Source of the DNA: Antribacter soli
GTDB taxonomy: Bacteria > Actinomycetota > Actinomycetes > Actinomycetales > Cellulomonadaceae
Assembly: GCF_021568775.1 (NCBI RefSeq)
Contig: NZ_JAKGSG010000005.1
Location: 62,001-126,000 of the forward strand
Length of the DNA: 64,000 nucleotides
Reading direction: 5' to 3'
The position numbers and the translations under genes were made by a program. The notes below the pieces were generated by a model that made no database searches, was not told where the DNA came from, and worked only from the letters and a program-made list of their open reading frames with translations. Positions 26,216-36,106 of the stretch are shown here, piece after piece; position 1 is the stretch's first letter, and the number at the start of each line of letters is the position of its first letter.

Positions 26216-27057
26216 GCGAGCGTCCTCCTCTGCAGCAGGCGGACGGCGAGGTCCGCTGAGTAGCCGAGGACGCCGTAGACGACCAGCCCGACGAGGATGA
26301 TCTCCGTCTGCCCGTAGGTGCGCGCGAGCTCCATCATGTAGCCGATGCCGGCGGTCGCGTTGACCTGCTCGACGACGACGAGCGCGAGCATCGACCCGGT
26401 GACGGCGAAGCGGAGCCCGAGGAGGAACCCGGGCAGGGCCCCGGGCAGGACGACCCTGGCGACGAACTGCCACCGCGAGAGCCGGACGGTCTCGGCGAGC
26501 TCGACGTACCGGCTGTCGATCGCGCGCAGCCCGTTGTGCGTGTGCAGGTAGACGGGCACGAAGACACCCAGCGCGATCGTGATCACCTTCATCTCCTCAC
26601 CGATCCCGAACCACAGGATGAGCAGCGGCAGGAGGGCCAGGCTGGGGATGGCGCGCTTGACCTGGATCGGCCCGTCGAGGACCGCGTCGCCGACCCGGCT
26701 GAGCCCCGCGACGAGTGCCAGGACGACGCCGGCGGCGGTCCCCGTCACGAGACCGAGCGCCGCGCGCGTGAGGGACACGGTCAGGTGCTCGCCGAGCCGG
26801 CCGTCCGCGACGAGCTCGGCCCCCGTCGTGACGACGGTCCAGGGCGCGCTGAGCACGCGTGGGTCGATGAACCCGATCGCCGAGCCGGCGGTCCACAGGA
26901 CGAGCAGCAGCGTGACGCCCACGGCGGCGGCGAACGGCACCGGCCGGCCGAGTCCCAGCCGTACCCCGGACGGGCGCGCGTCAGGCAGGGCAACGGTGGC
27001 AGCGGCTCGCGGGGTGGTCGCGAAGACCCCCGCCCGCTGCGCGACGAGGGCGCTCAC
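26191..27057 (-). CDS. ABC transporter permease, SsuC/TauC type
   Basis: 288 residues with about six helices (first near residues 42-62, others near 95-118, 150-170, 215-235 and 250-270). The cytoplasmic loop YVELAETVRLSRWQFVARVV (about 178-197) is the EAA-like contact of this family, and IPSLALLPLLILWFGIGEEMK (positions about 136-156) is characteristic for sulfonate/nitrate permeases. Starts at GTG 27057, overlapping the binding-protein stop by four bases (GTGA). Confidence 0.92.
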   Translation of the reverse strand: MSALVAQRAGVFATTPRAAATVALPDARPSGVRLGLGRPVPFAAAVGVTLLLVLWTAGSAIGFIDPRVLSAPWTVVTTGAELVADGRLGEHLTVSLTRAALGLVTGTAAGVVLALVAGLSRVGDAVLDGPIQVKRAIPSLALLPLLILWFGIGEEMKVITIALGVFVPVYLHTHNGLRAIDSRYVELAETVRLSRWQFVARVVLPGALPGFLLGLRFAVTGSMLALVVVEQVNATAGIGYMMELARTYGQTEIILVGLVVYGVLGYSADLAVRLLQRRTLAWRRTLEG

Positions 27058-28154
27058 CTGCCGCTCCCGGCAGCCTCGGCCTGCGCCGCCTCGCCTGCGA
27101 CGGGGCCGAAGCGCTCGTCGAACAGGTCGGCCGCGTCGAGGACCGGCTGGTCGAGCTCGGCGGCGAGCAGGTCGACCGTGTCCTGCGTGCGGGCGATCGT
27201 CTCGCTCAGGTCGGAGGGGACGTCCGGCACCGCCGCGTGGTCGATGAGGTACTGGGCGTCCTGGTCGCTCAGTCCCTGGTCCTCGACGTAGTACTTCTCC
27301 TTCCAGATGTCGGGGTGCTCGGCGACCCAGATCTTCGCCGCGGCCCAGGCGGCGACGTACTCGCGCAGAGCTGCGGCCTTCGCCGGGTCCTCGACGACCT
27401 CGGTCGGCGAGTACAGGTGGCTCGCGTCGTCGCGCAGGTGGTGCTTGACGGACGTGGCGCCGTCGGCGCCGTAGCTCGAGAGGTACCGGTAGAGCTGGGT
27501 GCCGCCGAGCGGGGCGATGTCCACCTCACCCGCCGCCAGCGCGGTCACGTAGACGTCGCCCGTGGCCGGCAGCTCGACCAGCTCGACGTCGTCCTTCGTC
27601 AGGCCGGCCGCCTGCAGCGCCCGCAGGACGATCGCGCCCTGGGCCTGGCCAGGGCTGAACGCGATGCGGTGCCCGCGGAGGTCCTCCAGGTCGTCGAGCT
27701 CGACGCCTGGTGCCCCGGCGAACTCGTAGATGGGGGCGTCCTGCCAGTTCTCGCGGAACACGGATGCGACGATCTGCACGTCGAGCCCGGTCCACGTCGC
27801 GTGGATCGCAGGGATCTCGGCGACGGATCCCACGTCCAGCGAGCCGGCCCGGAACGCCTCGGTCGTGGCAGGACCGCCCGAGATGTTGGCCCACTCGACC
27901 TCGAACGAGAAGTCGCTGTCGATGTCGTCGCCCGCGAGCTCGAACGCCTTCTGCGTCGTCGGGTCACCGACGATGAGCGTCGTTCCGGCGGGGACCTCGG
28001 TCGGGAGCGCGTCGGCGGCGGTGAGCGCGTCACCGTCGGTGCCGGCTTCGGCGCTGCCGCCGCAGCCGGCCGCCAGGAGGGCCACGGCGGCTACCGCGAC
28101 CCCAGCGCGGAGTAGATCGGTATAAACGGGGGCAAAACGCCTGGTCTTGAGCAT
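27054..28154 (-). CDS. Aliphatic-sulfonate-type substrate-binding lipoprotein (SsuA-like)
   Basis: 366 residues. Lipoprotein signal with lipobox LLAAGC (Cys31). The mature domain has the SsuA/TauA features TTLIVGDPTTQKAFELAG, GGPATTEAFRAGSLDVGSVA (substrate-loop region) and LEDLRGHRIAFSPGQAQGA. Recognises an organosulfur compound and passes it to the permease. ATG 28154 has only a weak GGGA; ATG 28166 is in frame but has no ribosome site. First main gene of the operon; its 5' leader carries a 35-codon ORF with a cysteine-rich end (28261-28368), consistent with control by cysteine supply. Confidence 0.9.
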   Translation of the reverse strand: MLKTRRFAPVYTDLLRAGVAVAAVALLAAGCGGSAEAGTDGDALTAADALPTEVPAGTTLIVGDPTTQKAFELAGDDIDSDFSFEVEWANISGGPATTEAFRAGSLDVGSVAEIPAIHATWTGLDVQIVASVFRENWQDAPIYEFAGAPGVELDDLEDLRGHRIAFSPGQAQGAIVLRALQAAGLTKDDVELVELPATGDVYVTALAAGEVDIAPLGGTQLYRYLSSYGADGATSVKHHLRDDASHLYSPTEVVEDPAKAAALREYVAAWAAAKIWVAEHPDIWKEKYYVEDQGLSDQDAQYLIDHAAVPDVPSDLSETIARTQDTVDLLAAELDQPVLDAADLFDERFGPVAGEAAQAEAAGSGR

Positions 28155-28260
28155 GGGTCGTCCCATCGTCGGAGAATCGGGGTGCGGCAGACCGGCGCGG
28201 CGGGGCCGCGACGGCAAGCACTGCGGGAGGTTCTGCGGGGGGTCCGGTCGCGCTACGGCG

Positions 28261-28368
28261 TCAGCGGCAACAGGGCCGGCACGGACAGCCGCACAGGCAC
28301 CACGGACGGGACGCGCGCGGCGGCGCGGCGACCTCGGACCGGGACGGTCGGTGCGTGAACGGCGACAT
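28261..28368 (-). CDS. Cysteine-rich leader peptide (35 codons), putative attenuator
   Basis: From ATG 28368 a 35-residue peptide ends in RPWCLCGCPCRPCCR just before TGA: six Cys within the last twelve residues. In a genome with few Cys codons this is very unlikely in a random frame. The stop lies 106 bases before the binding-protein start, a suitable distance for attenuation. Cysteine-rich upstream ORFs before sulfur genes are known in mycobacteria, where ribosome stalling at Cys codons opens the downstream message when cysteine is scarce. Segments around 28190-28250 contain complementary blocks that could form alternative structures. The frame is open further upstream (GTG near 28425, giving SPGLDLRRTLRG), and no strong ribosome site is seen, so the start is uncertain. 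Confidence 0.65.
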   Translation of the reverse strand: MSPFTHRPSRSEVAAPPRASRPWCLCGCPCRPCCR

Positions 28369-28462
28369 GCCGCGCAACGTACGTCGCAGATCGAGACCCG
28401 GCGACCGTTTCCCGGAAGTTCTCACGCTCTGAGACAGACACAGCCGGTCCGGTGGGACGACG

Positions 28463-28496
28463 AAGGGGTCACCTTCCGGATGGAAGGTGACCCCTT
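28463..28496 (-). terminator. clpC transcription terminator
   Basis: Perfect 15-bp stem (28463-28477 with 28482-28496) and a four-base loop GGAT; the stem continues past one G-G mismatch with GACGAC/GTCGTC. It begins 38 bases after the clpC stop. It also insulates the leader region of the sulfonate operon from clpC readthrough. Confidence 0.85.
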
Positions 28497-28534
28497 GGTC
28501 GTCGGGCACCCAGGTAGGCGGGTACCGCGTGCGG

Positions 28535-31093
<2,559 letters not shown>

Positions 31094-31241
31094 GTGCTGC
31101 TCCCTCACGAGCGGCGTTACCTTGTACCGGCGTACCAGGCCTGACCGCATCGACTCTATGCGCTCCCAACGCGCCGATGGGCCGACTCATGCCTTTGTTC
31201 GCCAGGGGCGTGACGATCCCCGCCAGGACCGCCCCGAGGCG

Positions 31242-31263
31242 GGCGTGCCGGGCCCGGCACGCC
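31242..31263. promoter_or_regulatory. Perfect 22-bp palindrome between clpC and the next gene
   Basis: GGCGTGCCGGG followed directly by its complement CCCGGCACGCC, without a spacer. It lies 149 bases before the clpC start and 123 bases before the gene at 31386, in the 292-base divergent region. No loop means it would be a poor terminator; a dimeric regulator site is more likely, but no known consensus was matched. Confidence 0.5.
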
Positions 31264-31385
31264 GGGTCGGACGACCCCGGACGGACGGACCGCGCGCCGG
31301 TCGTTGACCCCGGGCGCTGCACAAGGCAGGCTCAATGCCGAGGACCGCACGAGCGCCCGCCCCACGAGCCCCCGGGAGGTCACAG

Positions 31386-31985
31386 ATGCCGGAGGAGTCG
31401 CCCGAGTCCTGGGAGCAGATCGTCGCGCGCTTCGCCCGGTTCTCCGGCGTGGTGGGCGAGGTGCACGACCCGCTGACCTGGGGCCTCGACCTCGAGGAAG
31501 AGACCGTCACCGGCGTCGCCGACGGCCAGGACCCGACCGAGGAGCGCTTCCTGCGCGCCTACCGCACCTTCTCCGGCGAGTCGGTGGAGGTCGAGACGCT
31601 GCGCATCCCGGCGGAGGCCGAGCAGGTGGAGGACATCGTGCGCGCGGCGTGCAGCGGAGCGCTCGCCGCGCCCCTCCACGCCGACGTCGACTCGGAGACG
31701 CCCGAGCCGACGGACTTCGCGGAGGCCTACCAGGACTACCGCACGGCGATGCGGGCGATCGTCGCCGAGGTGGACGAGGTGCCGTGCGAGACGAGCGCCT
31801 TCCGGGTGGACGGCATGGAGCGTGAGTCCCTGCGGGTCACCGTGCGCGGCATCACGGCGGTCTACGCGCCGACGTCGGACCGCGCCCTGGTCGTCACGGG
31901 TCCGGGGGACCTGGTCGACCGGGTCGACATCGTCACGCGCCCGATCCGGAACCTGCTGCACGGCGACGACGGGCCGCGGTTCTGA
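31386..31985 (+). CDS. Conserved hypothetical protein (199 aa)
   Basis: Not recognised. Acidic, soluble, without signal peptide or membrane helices. Begins with MPEESPESWEQIVARFARFSG and contains a long helix-rich middle (DFAEAYQDYRTAMRAIVAEV) and a C-terminal beta-rich part (LRVTVRGITAVYAPTSDRAL). GGGAGG seven bases before ATG 31386 is a good ribosome site. Stands alone between clpC (divergent) and a UspA gene 43 bases downstream on the same strand, so it may be co-transcribed with the stress protein. Confidence 0.8.
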   Translation: MPEESPESWEQIVARFARFSGVVGEVHDPLTWGLDLEEETVTGVADGQDPTEERFLRAYRTFSGESVEVETLRIPAEAEQVEDIVRAACSGALAAPLHADVDSETPEPTDFAEAYQDYRTAMRAIVAEVDEVPCETSAFRVDGMERESLRVTVRGITAVYAPTSDRALVVTGPGDLVDRVDIVTRPIRNLLHGDDGPRF

Positions 31986-32028
31986 CCCACCTCGCAGTGC
32001 CTACGATGCGGAAGGCTGGTGGACGCGC

Positions 32029-32916
32029 ATGACAGGAGTCGTCGTCGGTGTGAACGGCTCGGCGGAGTCCGAGCAGGCCCTCGACTGGGCCCTCGCCGAG
32101 GCCGCGTCCCGAGAGGTGTCCCTCACCGCGGTGATGGCGTGGCAGCCCGGGAACCGGGCGCCGGAGCCCGCGCAGTATGCCCAGCTCGTGGAGCGCAAGC
32201 GCGAGGAGGCGCTGACCATCCTCGACCTGGCGCTGCGGCGCACCGGCATCAGCGTGCCCGCGCAGGCGCGGCTCGCCGAGGGGCCCGCGGCGGACGCGCT
32301 GCTCGCGGCGCAGGACGACGCCGACCTGCTGGTCCTCGGCCGGCGCGGCGTCGGCCGGATGGGCCGCCTCGTGCTGGGTTCCGTGTCGTCCACGGTGGTG
32401 GAGCACGCGACGCGCCCCGTCACGGTGGTGCGCAGAGCGGAGAAGACCGTGCCCGACGCCGGCGGGTCGCCCACCGAGACCGGCCCGCCGCGCGTCCTGG
32501 TCGGTGTGGACACCTCGCCCCCGAGCATCGCGGCCCTGCACCACGGCGCGGAGGCGGCGGCCCGGATCGGCGGCGTCCTCGACGTGGTGTTCGCGTGGCA
32601 GATCACGACCCTCGCGCCGCTGCCGGGCAGCTGGGGCTGGGCGCCGCCGATCGAGGACTACGAGAAGTTCGCAGCCGGCGCGCTCGACGCGTGCGTGGCG
32701 CAGGCGGCCCTGCCGCTGCCTGACGAGCGTGTGGTGCGCAGGGTTCTGCACGGCAACGCCGCGGAGACGCTCCTCAACGCCGCGGCCGGCGCGGAGCGCA
32801 TCGTCGTCGGCAACCGGGGGCTCGGCGGGTTCGACCGCCTGCTCCTCGGCTCGGTCAGCCGGCAGGTGCTCGACTACGCGGCGAGCCCCGTCACGGTCGT
32901 GCGCGCGGAGGGGTGA
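32029..32916 (+). CDS. Universal stress protein, tandem UspA domains
   Basis: 295 residues forming two UspA domains (about 1-140 and 153-295). Each ends with the ATP-binding pattern G-x2-G-x9-GS: GRRGVGRMGRLVLGSVSS and GNRGLGGFDRLLLGSVSR. Such double-domain ATP-binding proteins help actinobacteria in hypoxia, stationary phase or nutrient stress. ATG 32029 follows GGAAGG at some distance. Close to clpC, but the genes are not in one operon; a link to stress control is contextual. Confidence 0.93.
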   Translation: MTGVVVGVNGSAESEQALDWALAEAASREVSLTAVMAWQPGNRAPEPAQYAQLVERKREEALTILDLALRRTGISVPAQARLAEGPAADALLAAQDDADLLVLGRRGVGRMGRLVLGSVSSTVVEHATRPVTVVRRAEKTVPDAGGSPTETGPPRVLVGVDTSPPSIAALHHGAEAAARIGGVLDVVFAWQITTLAPLPGSWGWAPPIEDYEKFAAGALDACVAQAALPLPDERVVRRVLHGNAAETLLNAAAGAERIVVGNRGLGGFDRLLLGSVSRQVLDYAASPVTVVRAEG

Positions 32917-32970
32917 ACTCCGCCCCGGAGCAAGACAGGGGCTGGGAGGGCGGCGGTAGGATCACGCCCC

Positions 32971-33729
32971 GTGAAGACCCCCGCCGCGCCGCTCCTCCGA
33001 GCCGTTCTGGTCGGCGTGCTGATCGTCGCCGCGGGGACCGTCACGGCACAGCCGGCGGCTGCCGGCCGGCTGATCGAGGTCACCGCCGAGGGCGTGACCT
33101 TCGACTCGGACGCCGAGAACGCGACGGTCGAGTACTGGATCACGGACCCCAAGGGCAACGGGCTCGGCTACTACAGCCGCTCGCTCAGCCGCCACGACAC
33201 CGACGGCGGCTACGCGGCGTTCACCGAGGCGGCGTCGGCGTACCCGGGGGCCTACTGCGTGGCTGCCGTGAGGGTCGAGCGGGCCGGCGACTGGGCGGCC
33301 TGGAGCAACGGCATCAAGGGCTACAAGTGCGCCCAGAGCGCGCCCAGCCCCACGCCCACCACCGAGAGCCCTAGCCCCACGCCGCCGCCGTCCGCCGCGG
33401 CGCCGCCCCCCGCACCGACCAGTCCCCCGCCCGCGGCACCCACCACTCAGCCCGCGAATACGTCGCCCACGCCCACGCCGAGCCCCTCGCCGTCGCCGAC
33501 CCCGACGCCCTCCCCCGAGGTGTCGCTGAGCCCGCTGCCCCCGGTCCCCGAGCCGGAAGCCCAGGACCCGCTGGTGGCCGGGCGGGCCGAGGCCGACGGG
33601 GGCGGCCCGCTGGTCGACGACATCGGCGGCTCCGGTCCCACAGGCCTGGGCTGGCTCGCGGCGCTCGCCGGCGGCCTGCTCGCCGCGGCCGGTGGCGGCC
33701 TGGTCCTGCTGAACCGTCGCCCCCGCTGA
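32971..33729 (+). CDS. Secreted, membrane-anchored protein with Pro/Ser/Thr-rich stalk
   Basis: 252 residues. Signal peptide (residues 1-32, cleavage near AAAG), a globular part of about 100 residues with two Cys (YPGAYCVAAVRVERAGDW and KGYKCAQ) that could form a disulfide, a stalk of Pro/Ser/Thr/Ala repeats (about 125-190) and a C-terminal hydrophobic helix followed by NRRPR. This is a typical surface-exposed, wall-spanning layout; there is no LPxTG, so anchoring is by the helix. The GTG 32971 start is preceded by TAGGAT eight bases upstream, suggesting a leaderless message. Function unknown. Confidence 0.85.
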   Translation: MKTPAAPLLRAVLVGVLIVAAGTVTAQPAAAGRLIEVTAEGVTFDSDAENATVEYWITDPKGNGLGYYSRSLSRHDTDGGYAAFTEAASAYPGAYCVAAVRVERAGDWAAWSNGIKGYKCAQSAPSPTPTTESPSPTPPPSAAAPPPAPTSPPPAAPTTQPANTSPTPTPSPSPSPTPTPSPEVSLSPLPPVPEPEAQDPLVAGRAEADGGGPLVDDIGGSGPTGLGWLAALAGGLLAAAGGGLVLLNRRPR

Positions 33730-33757
33730 TCCCGGGCTCCTGACGCAGACTGGCCCC

Positions 33758-34339
33758 ATGACACGGACGACCGGCCCGGCCGGGCTGCTCCTCACGCCGG
33801 GTGCCGGGGCGGACCGCGACCATCACACCCTTGTGACCGTCGAGGAGACGCTCGCCGCGGCGAGGCCGCCGCTACCCGTCCGCCGTGTCGACTTCCCCTA
33901 CCGGATCGCCGGACGCCGGATGCCGGACCGGCCACCCGTCGCCGTCGCGCACCTTGTCGAGGAGGCGAAGGCGTGGGCGGCCGAGCTCGGCGTCCCCACC
34001 GGGAGCCTGCTCCTCGGCGGGCGCTCGTTCGGCGGGCGGATGTGCTCCATGGCGGTCGCCGAGGGCATGCCCGCGGCCGGGCTGGTGCTGCTCAGCTACC
34101 CGCTTCACCCGCCGGGCAAGCCGGAGAAGCTCCGCGTGGAGCACTTCGGCGGCCTGGACGTCCCGGTGCTCTTCGTGTCCGGCACCACGGACCCGTTCGC
34201 GACCCCTGACGAGCTCGCAGAGCACGTCGCCGCGATCCCCGGTCCGGTCACGGTCGTCCACCTGCCCGGCGCGCACGACCTGCGCGGGCGTGACGCCGAC
34301 GTCGCCCGGGCCGTGGCGGACTGGGTCGCCGGGCTCTGA
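33758..34339 (+). CDS. Small alpha/beta hydrolase, KANL3/Tex30-like
   Basis: 193 residues. Opening LLLTPGAGADRDHHTLVTVE is typical of this dienelactone-hydrolase-like group. Nucleophile Ser in GGRSFGGRM (about residue 90), acid in SGTTDPF (about 147) and His in PGAHDL (about 170) complete a catalytic triad. Cytosolic. Substrate unknown. Ends 13 bases before the convergent peptide deformylase gene. Confidence 0.88.
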   Translation: MTRTTGPAGLLLTPGAGADRDHHTLVTVEETLAAARPPLPVRRVDFPYRIAGRRMPDRPPVAVAHLVEEAKAWAAELGVPTGSLLLGGRSFGGRMCSMAVAEGMPAAGLVLLSYPLHPPGKPEKLRVEHFGGLDVPVLFVSGTTDPFATPDELAEHVAAIPGPVTVVHLPGAHDLRGRDADVARAVADWVAGL

Positions 34340-34352
34340 ACGTCGCCGGTCG

Positions 34353-35033
34353 CTACTTGCCGGGCGGCTGCTCCGGGTACTCCGCGGGCGTCTTCTCGAG
34401 CTCGATCGCGATCTCGTGCCGCCCCGCGAGGATGTTCGCGCGGTTCTCGTCCCGCTGACGCAACGCGTCAGCCTGGAGCTCGGGGGTGAGGTGGTCCCAG
34501 TAGAGGGTGCCGTCGAGGTGCTGCGTCTCGTGGATGAAGCACCGCGCCAGGTACCCCGTGGCCGCGAGCTGCACGGGCGCCCCGTACTGGTCGACGCCGC
34601 GCACCGTCGCACCGCCCGGCCGCTCGAGCGGCTCGTACGCCCCCGGGACCGACAGGCAGCCCTCGTCCTCGGTCTCCGGCTCGGCCTCGAGGTCCATCTC
34701 CAGCTCGGGGTTCACGATCGCGCCGACGTGCCGGTCGCCCTGCTCGTCAGTGAGGTCGTAGACGAATACTCGCAGGTCGGAGCCCACCTGGGTGGCCGCG
34801 AGGCCGACGCCCTCGGCGACCTCCATCGTGGTGAACATGTCGTCGATCAGGCGCGCGAGCTGCGGCGTGGAGAACTCCGTGACCTTGCGCGTGGGCGAGT
34901 GCAGCACCGGCTCGCCGATCTCCGTGATGCGCAGCGGGTGCCCGCGCAGCACCTCCGGGGCGATCGCGGGATAGTCCTCGACTGGCTCGCCGAGCAGATA
35001 GGTGACGGGCTTGCGCCGGCCGAAGTTCCACAT
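34353..35033 (-). CDS. def: Peptide deformylase
   Basis: Removes the formyl group from nascent proteins; metalloenzyme. 226 residues, long for the family because of an N-terminal extension of about 32 residues. All three motifs are present: GVGLAATQVG (about 76-85), EGCLSVP with metal Cys126, and HETQH with His168, Glu169 and His172. The last motif has Thr-Gln in place of the common Leu/Ile-Asp, which is a frequent actinobacterial variant. ATG 35033 gives the extended form; no clear ribosome site was seen, and shorter starts would cut into motif-preceding helices. Confidence 0.95.
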   Translation of the reverse strand: MWNFGRRKPVTYLLGEPVEDYPAIAPEVLRGHPLRITEIGEPVLHSPTRKVTEFSTPQLARLIDDMFTTMEVAEGVGLAATQVGSDLRVFVYDLTDEQGDRHVGAIVNPELEMDLEAEPETEDEGCLSVPGAYEPLERPGGATVRGVDQYGAPVQLAATGYLARCFIHETQHLDGTLYWDHLTPELQADALRQRDENRANILAGRHEIAIELEKTPAEYPEQPPGK

Positions 35034-35120
35034 GGAACACGAGGTTAGCCGCCCGGCGCAGGCCGTGGCCCGGCGGCGGCCCCGCGTGCGGCTCGCCGCG
35101 GCCCGGCGGATGCTCGACGC

Positions 35121-35385
35121 GTGCCGACCGGACCACAGCACAGGCCCGGGGCGCAGGAGTGGGTGCCGCCCGGGGCCGACGTCGCGGGCCTCGCCGAGGC
35201 TGCCCACGCCTGCCGCGGCTGCGAGCTGTGGGCAGGTGCTGCCTGGCACGCCGGCCTCGGTCCTGCTCACCACGCACCCGTCCGCGCTGCTGCGCGTCCG
35301 CGGCCGCCCGGAGTGGGGCGACGCCCTCGCTGCGTTCGTCACGGATCTGCGCACCGCCGCGGATGCGGCAGGATTCACGGCGTGA
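35121..35385 (+). pseudogene. Remnant of a UdgX-like uracil-DNA glycosylase
   Basis: From GTG 35121 the frame encodes a typical N-terminus, EWVPPGADVAGLAEAAHACR then GCELW (positions about 13-36), with the Cys pair of the iron-sulfur UdgX/family 4 enzymes. Right after CELW the frame becomes meaningless, while another frame from about 35228 carries the C-terminus VLPGTPASVLLTTHPSALLR followed by an AAFVTDLRTAA helix. The roughly 130-150 residues in between, including the GEQPGD active site, are missing. A deletion with frame change is therefore clear. The DUF2809 gene start overlaps its stop by four bases (GTGA), showing the old gene was translationally coupled. Confidence 0.75.
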
Positions 35386-35912
35386 CTGAGCAGGAAGAGA
35401 CGACGCGGGACGAGACGACGCGGGACGAGACGACGCGGGACGAGACGACGCGGGACGAGACGACGCGGGACGAGACCCCCGTGTTGTCGGCGAGCCGCAC
35501 CCGGCTGATCCCGGCCGGGGCAGCCGCGGTCACGCTGGCCGCGGGACTGGGCGCGCGCGCCGCGCTCGACGGAGACGTCGCGAAGTACGCCGGGGACGCG
35601 TTGTACACGGTGCTGGTCTTCTGGCTCGTGCTGCTGGTCTCGCCGCGGACGCGCCCTGTGCGAGCCGCTGTCCTCGCATTCGGCGTGAGCGCCACGATCG
35701 AGCTGTTCCAGCTCACGGGCGTCCCAGCAGACCTGGCGCAGCAGAGCGCGCTCGCCCGCCTTGTCTTCGGCACGACGTTCAACGCGCCCGACCTGTTCTG
35801 GTACCTGGTCGGGGCAGTGGTCGTCGGGGTGCTGTGGTGGGGCGTGAGGCGCCGCCTGGATGTCAGCGTGCCGCCCGTCACCGGCCGCGACCTGGGGGCG
35901 AGCCACGTGTAG
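35382..35912 (+). CDS. DUF2809 family membrane protein with repeat N-terminus
   Basis: 176 residues. After VTEQEE come five perfect TTRDE repeats (residues about 7-31), a highly charged extension not expected in the family. Then follow about four membrane helices (near 45-60, 70-88, 95-112 and 140-158) with DUF2809 features KYAGDALYTVLVFWLVLL and ATIELFQL. Function of the family is unknown. GTG 35382 overlaps the end of the uracil-glycosylase remnant. The repeats are encoded by a 15-bp minisatellite that can vary in copy number without breaking the frame. Confidence 0.8.
   Translation: MTEQEETTRDETTRDETTRDETTRDETTRDETPVLSASRTRLIPAGAAAVTLAAGLGARAALDGDVAKYAGDALYTVLVFWLVLLVSPRTRPVRAAVLAFGVSATIELFQLTGVPADLAQQSALARLVFGTTFNAPDLFWYLVGAVVVGVLWWGVRRRLDVSVPPVTGRDLGASHV
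35400..35474 (+). repeat. 15-bp minisatellite, five identical copies
   Basis: ACGACGCGGGACGAG repeated five times without mismatch, coding TTRDE each time at the start of the DUF2809 protein. Perfect identity suggests recent expansion by slippage. Confidence 0.95.
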
Positions 35913-35954
35913 CTCGGTCGTCCGCCCTGGTGGCCGACGTCGGTCGGGCCGTCC

Positions 35955-35992
35955 GGGCCGGGTTCGCCCGGGCCGGGTTCGCCCGGGCCGGG
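35955..35992 (+). repeat. 15-bp tandem repeat upstream of hen1, about 2.5 copies
   Basis: GGGCCGGGTTCGCCC at 35955-35969 and 35970-35984, then GGGCCGGG to 35992. It is G+C only apart from TT and can fold on itself (GGGC/GCCC). It lies in the 194-base interval between the DUF2809 gene and hen1; no promoter element could be assigned there with confidence. Confidence 0.8.
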
Positions 35993-36106
35993 GGTGTGTC
36001 GTGCGCGCTGCGGGAACAGATCGACGGACCGGTCGGACGCCGACCGGACCGTCGTCCGGGGATAAACCCGGTGCCCCGCCCCACCGCGAAGTGCAGAATG
36101 GCCTCC

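Larger units (their letters stand above)
28155..28534. other. 380-base gene-poor interval between the sulfonate-type operon and clpC
   Basis: Contains, from left to right, the long 5' leader of the binding-protein gene with GACCGG/CCGGTC and GCGGC/GCCGC inverted repeats (about 28193-28250), the cysteine-rich leader ORF (28261-28368), and the clpC terminator (28463-28496). No riboswitch with recognisable SAM-box features was seen. The promoter of the operon must lie between the terminator and the leader ORF. Confidence 0.6.

Noticed and set aside
28155-28260. SAM or other riboswitch upstream of the sulfonate-type operon
   Set aside because: No recognisable aptamer core was found; the cysteine-rich ORF is a simpler explanation for control.
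35400-35474. Phase variation by the 15-bp repeat
   Set aside because: The unit is a multiple of three, so copy changes alter length only and cannot switch the gene off.
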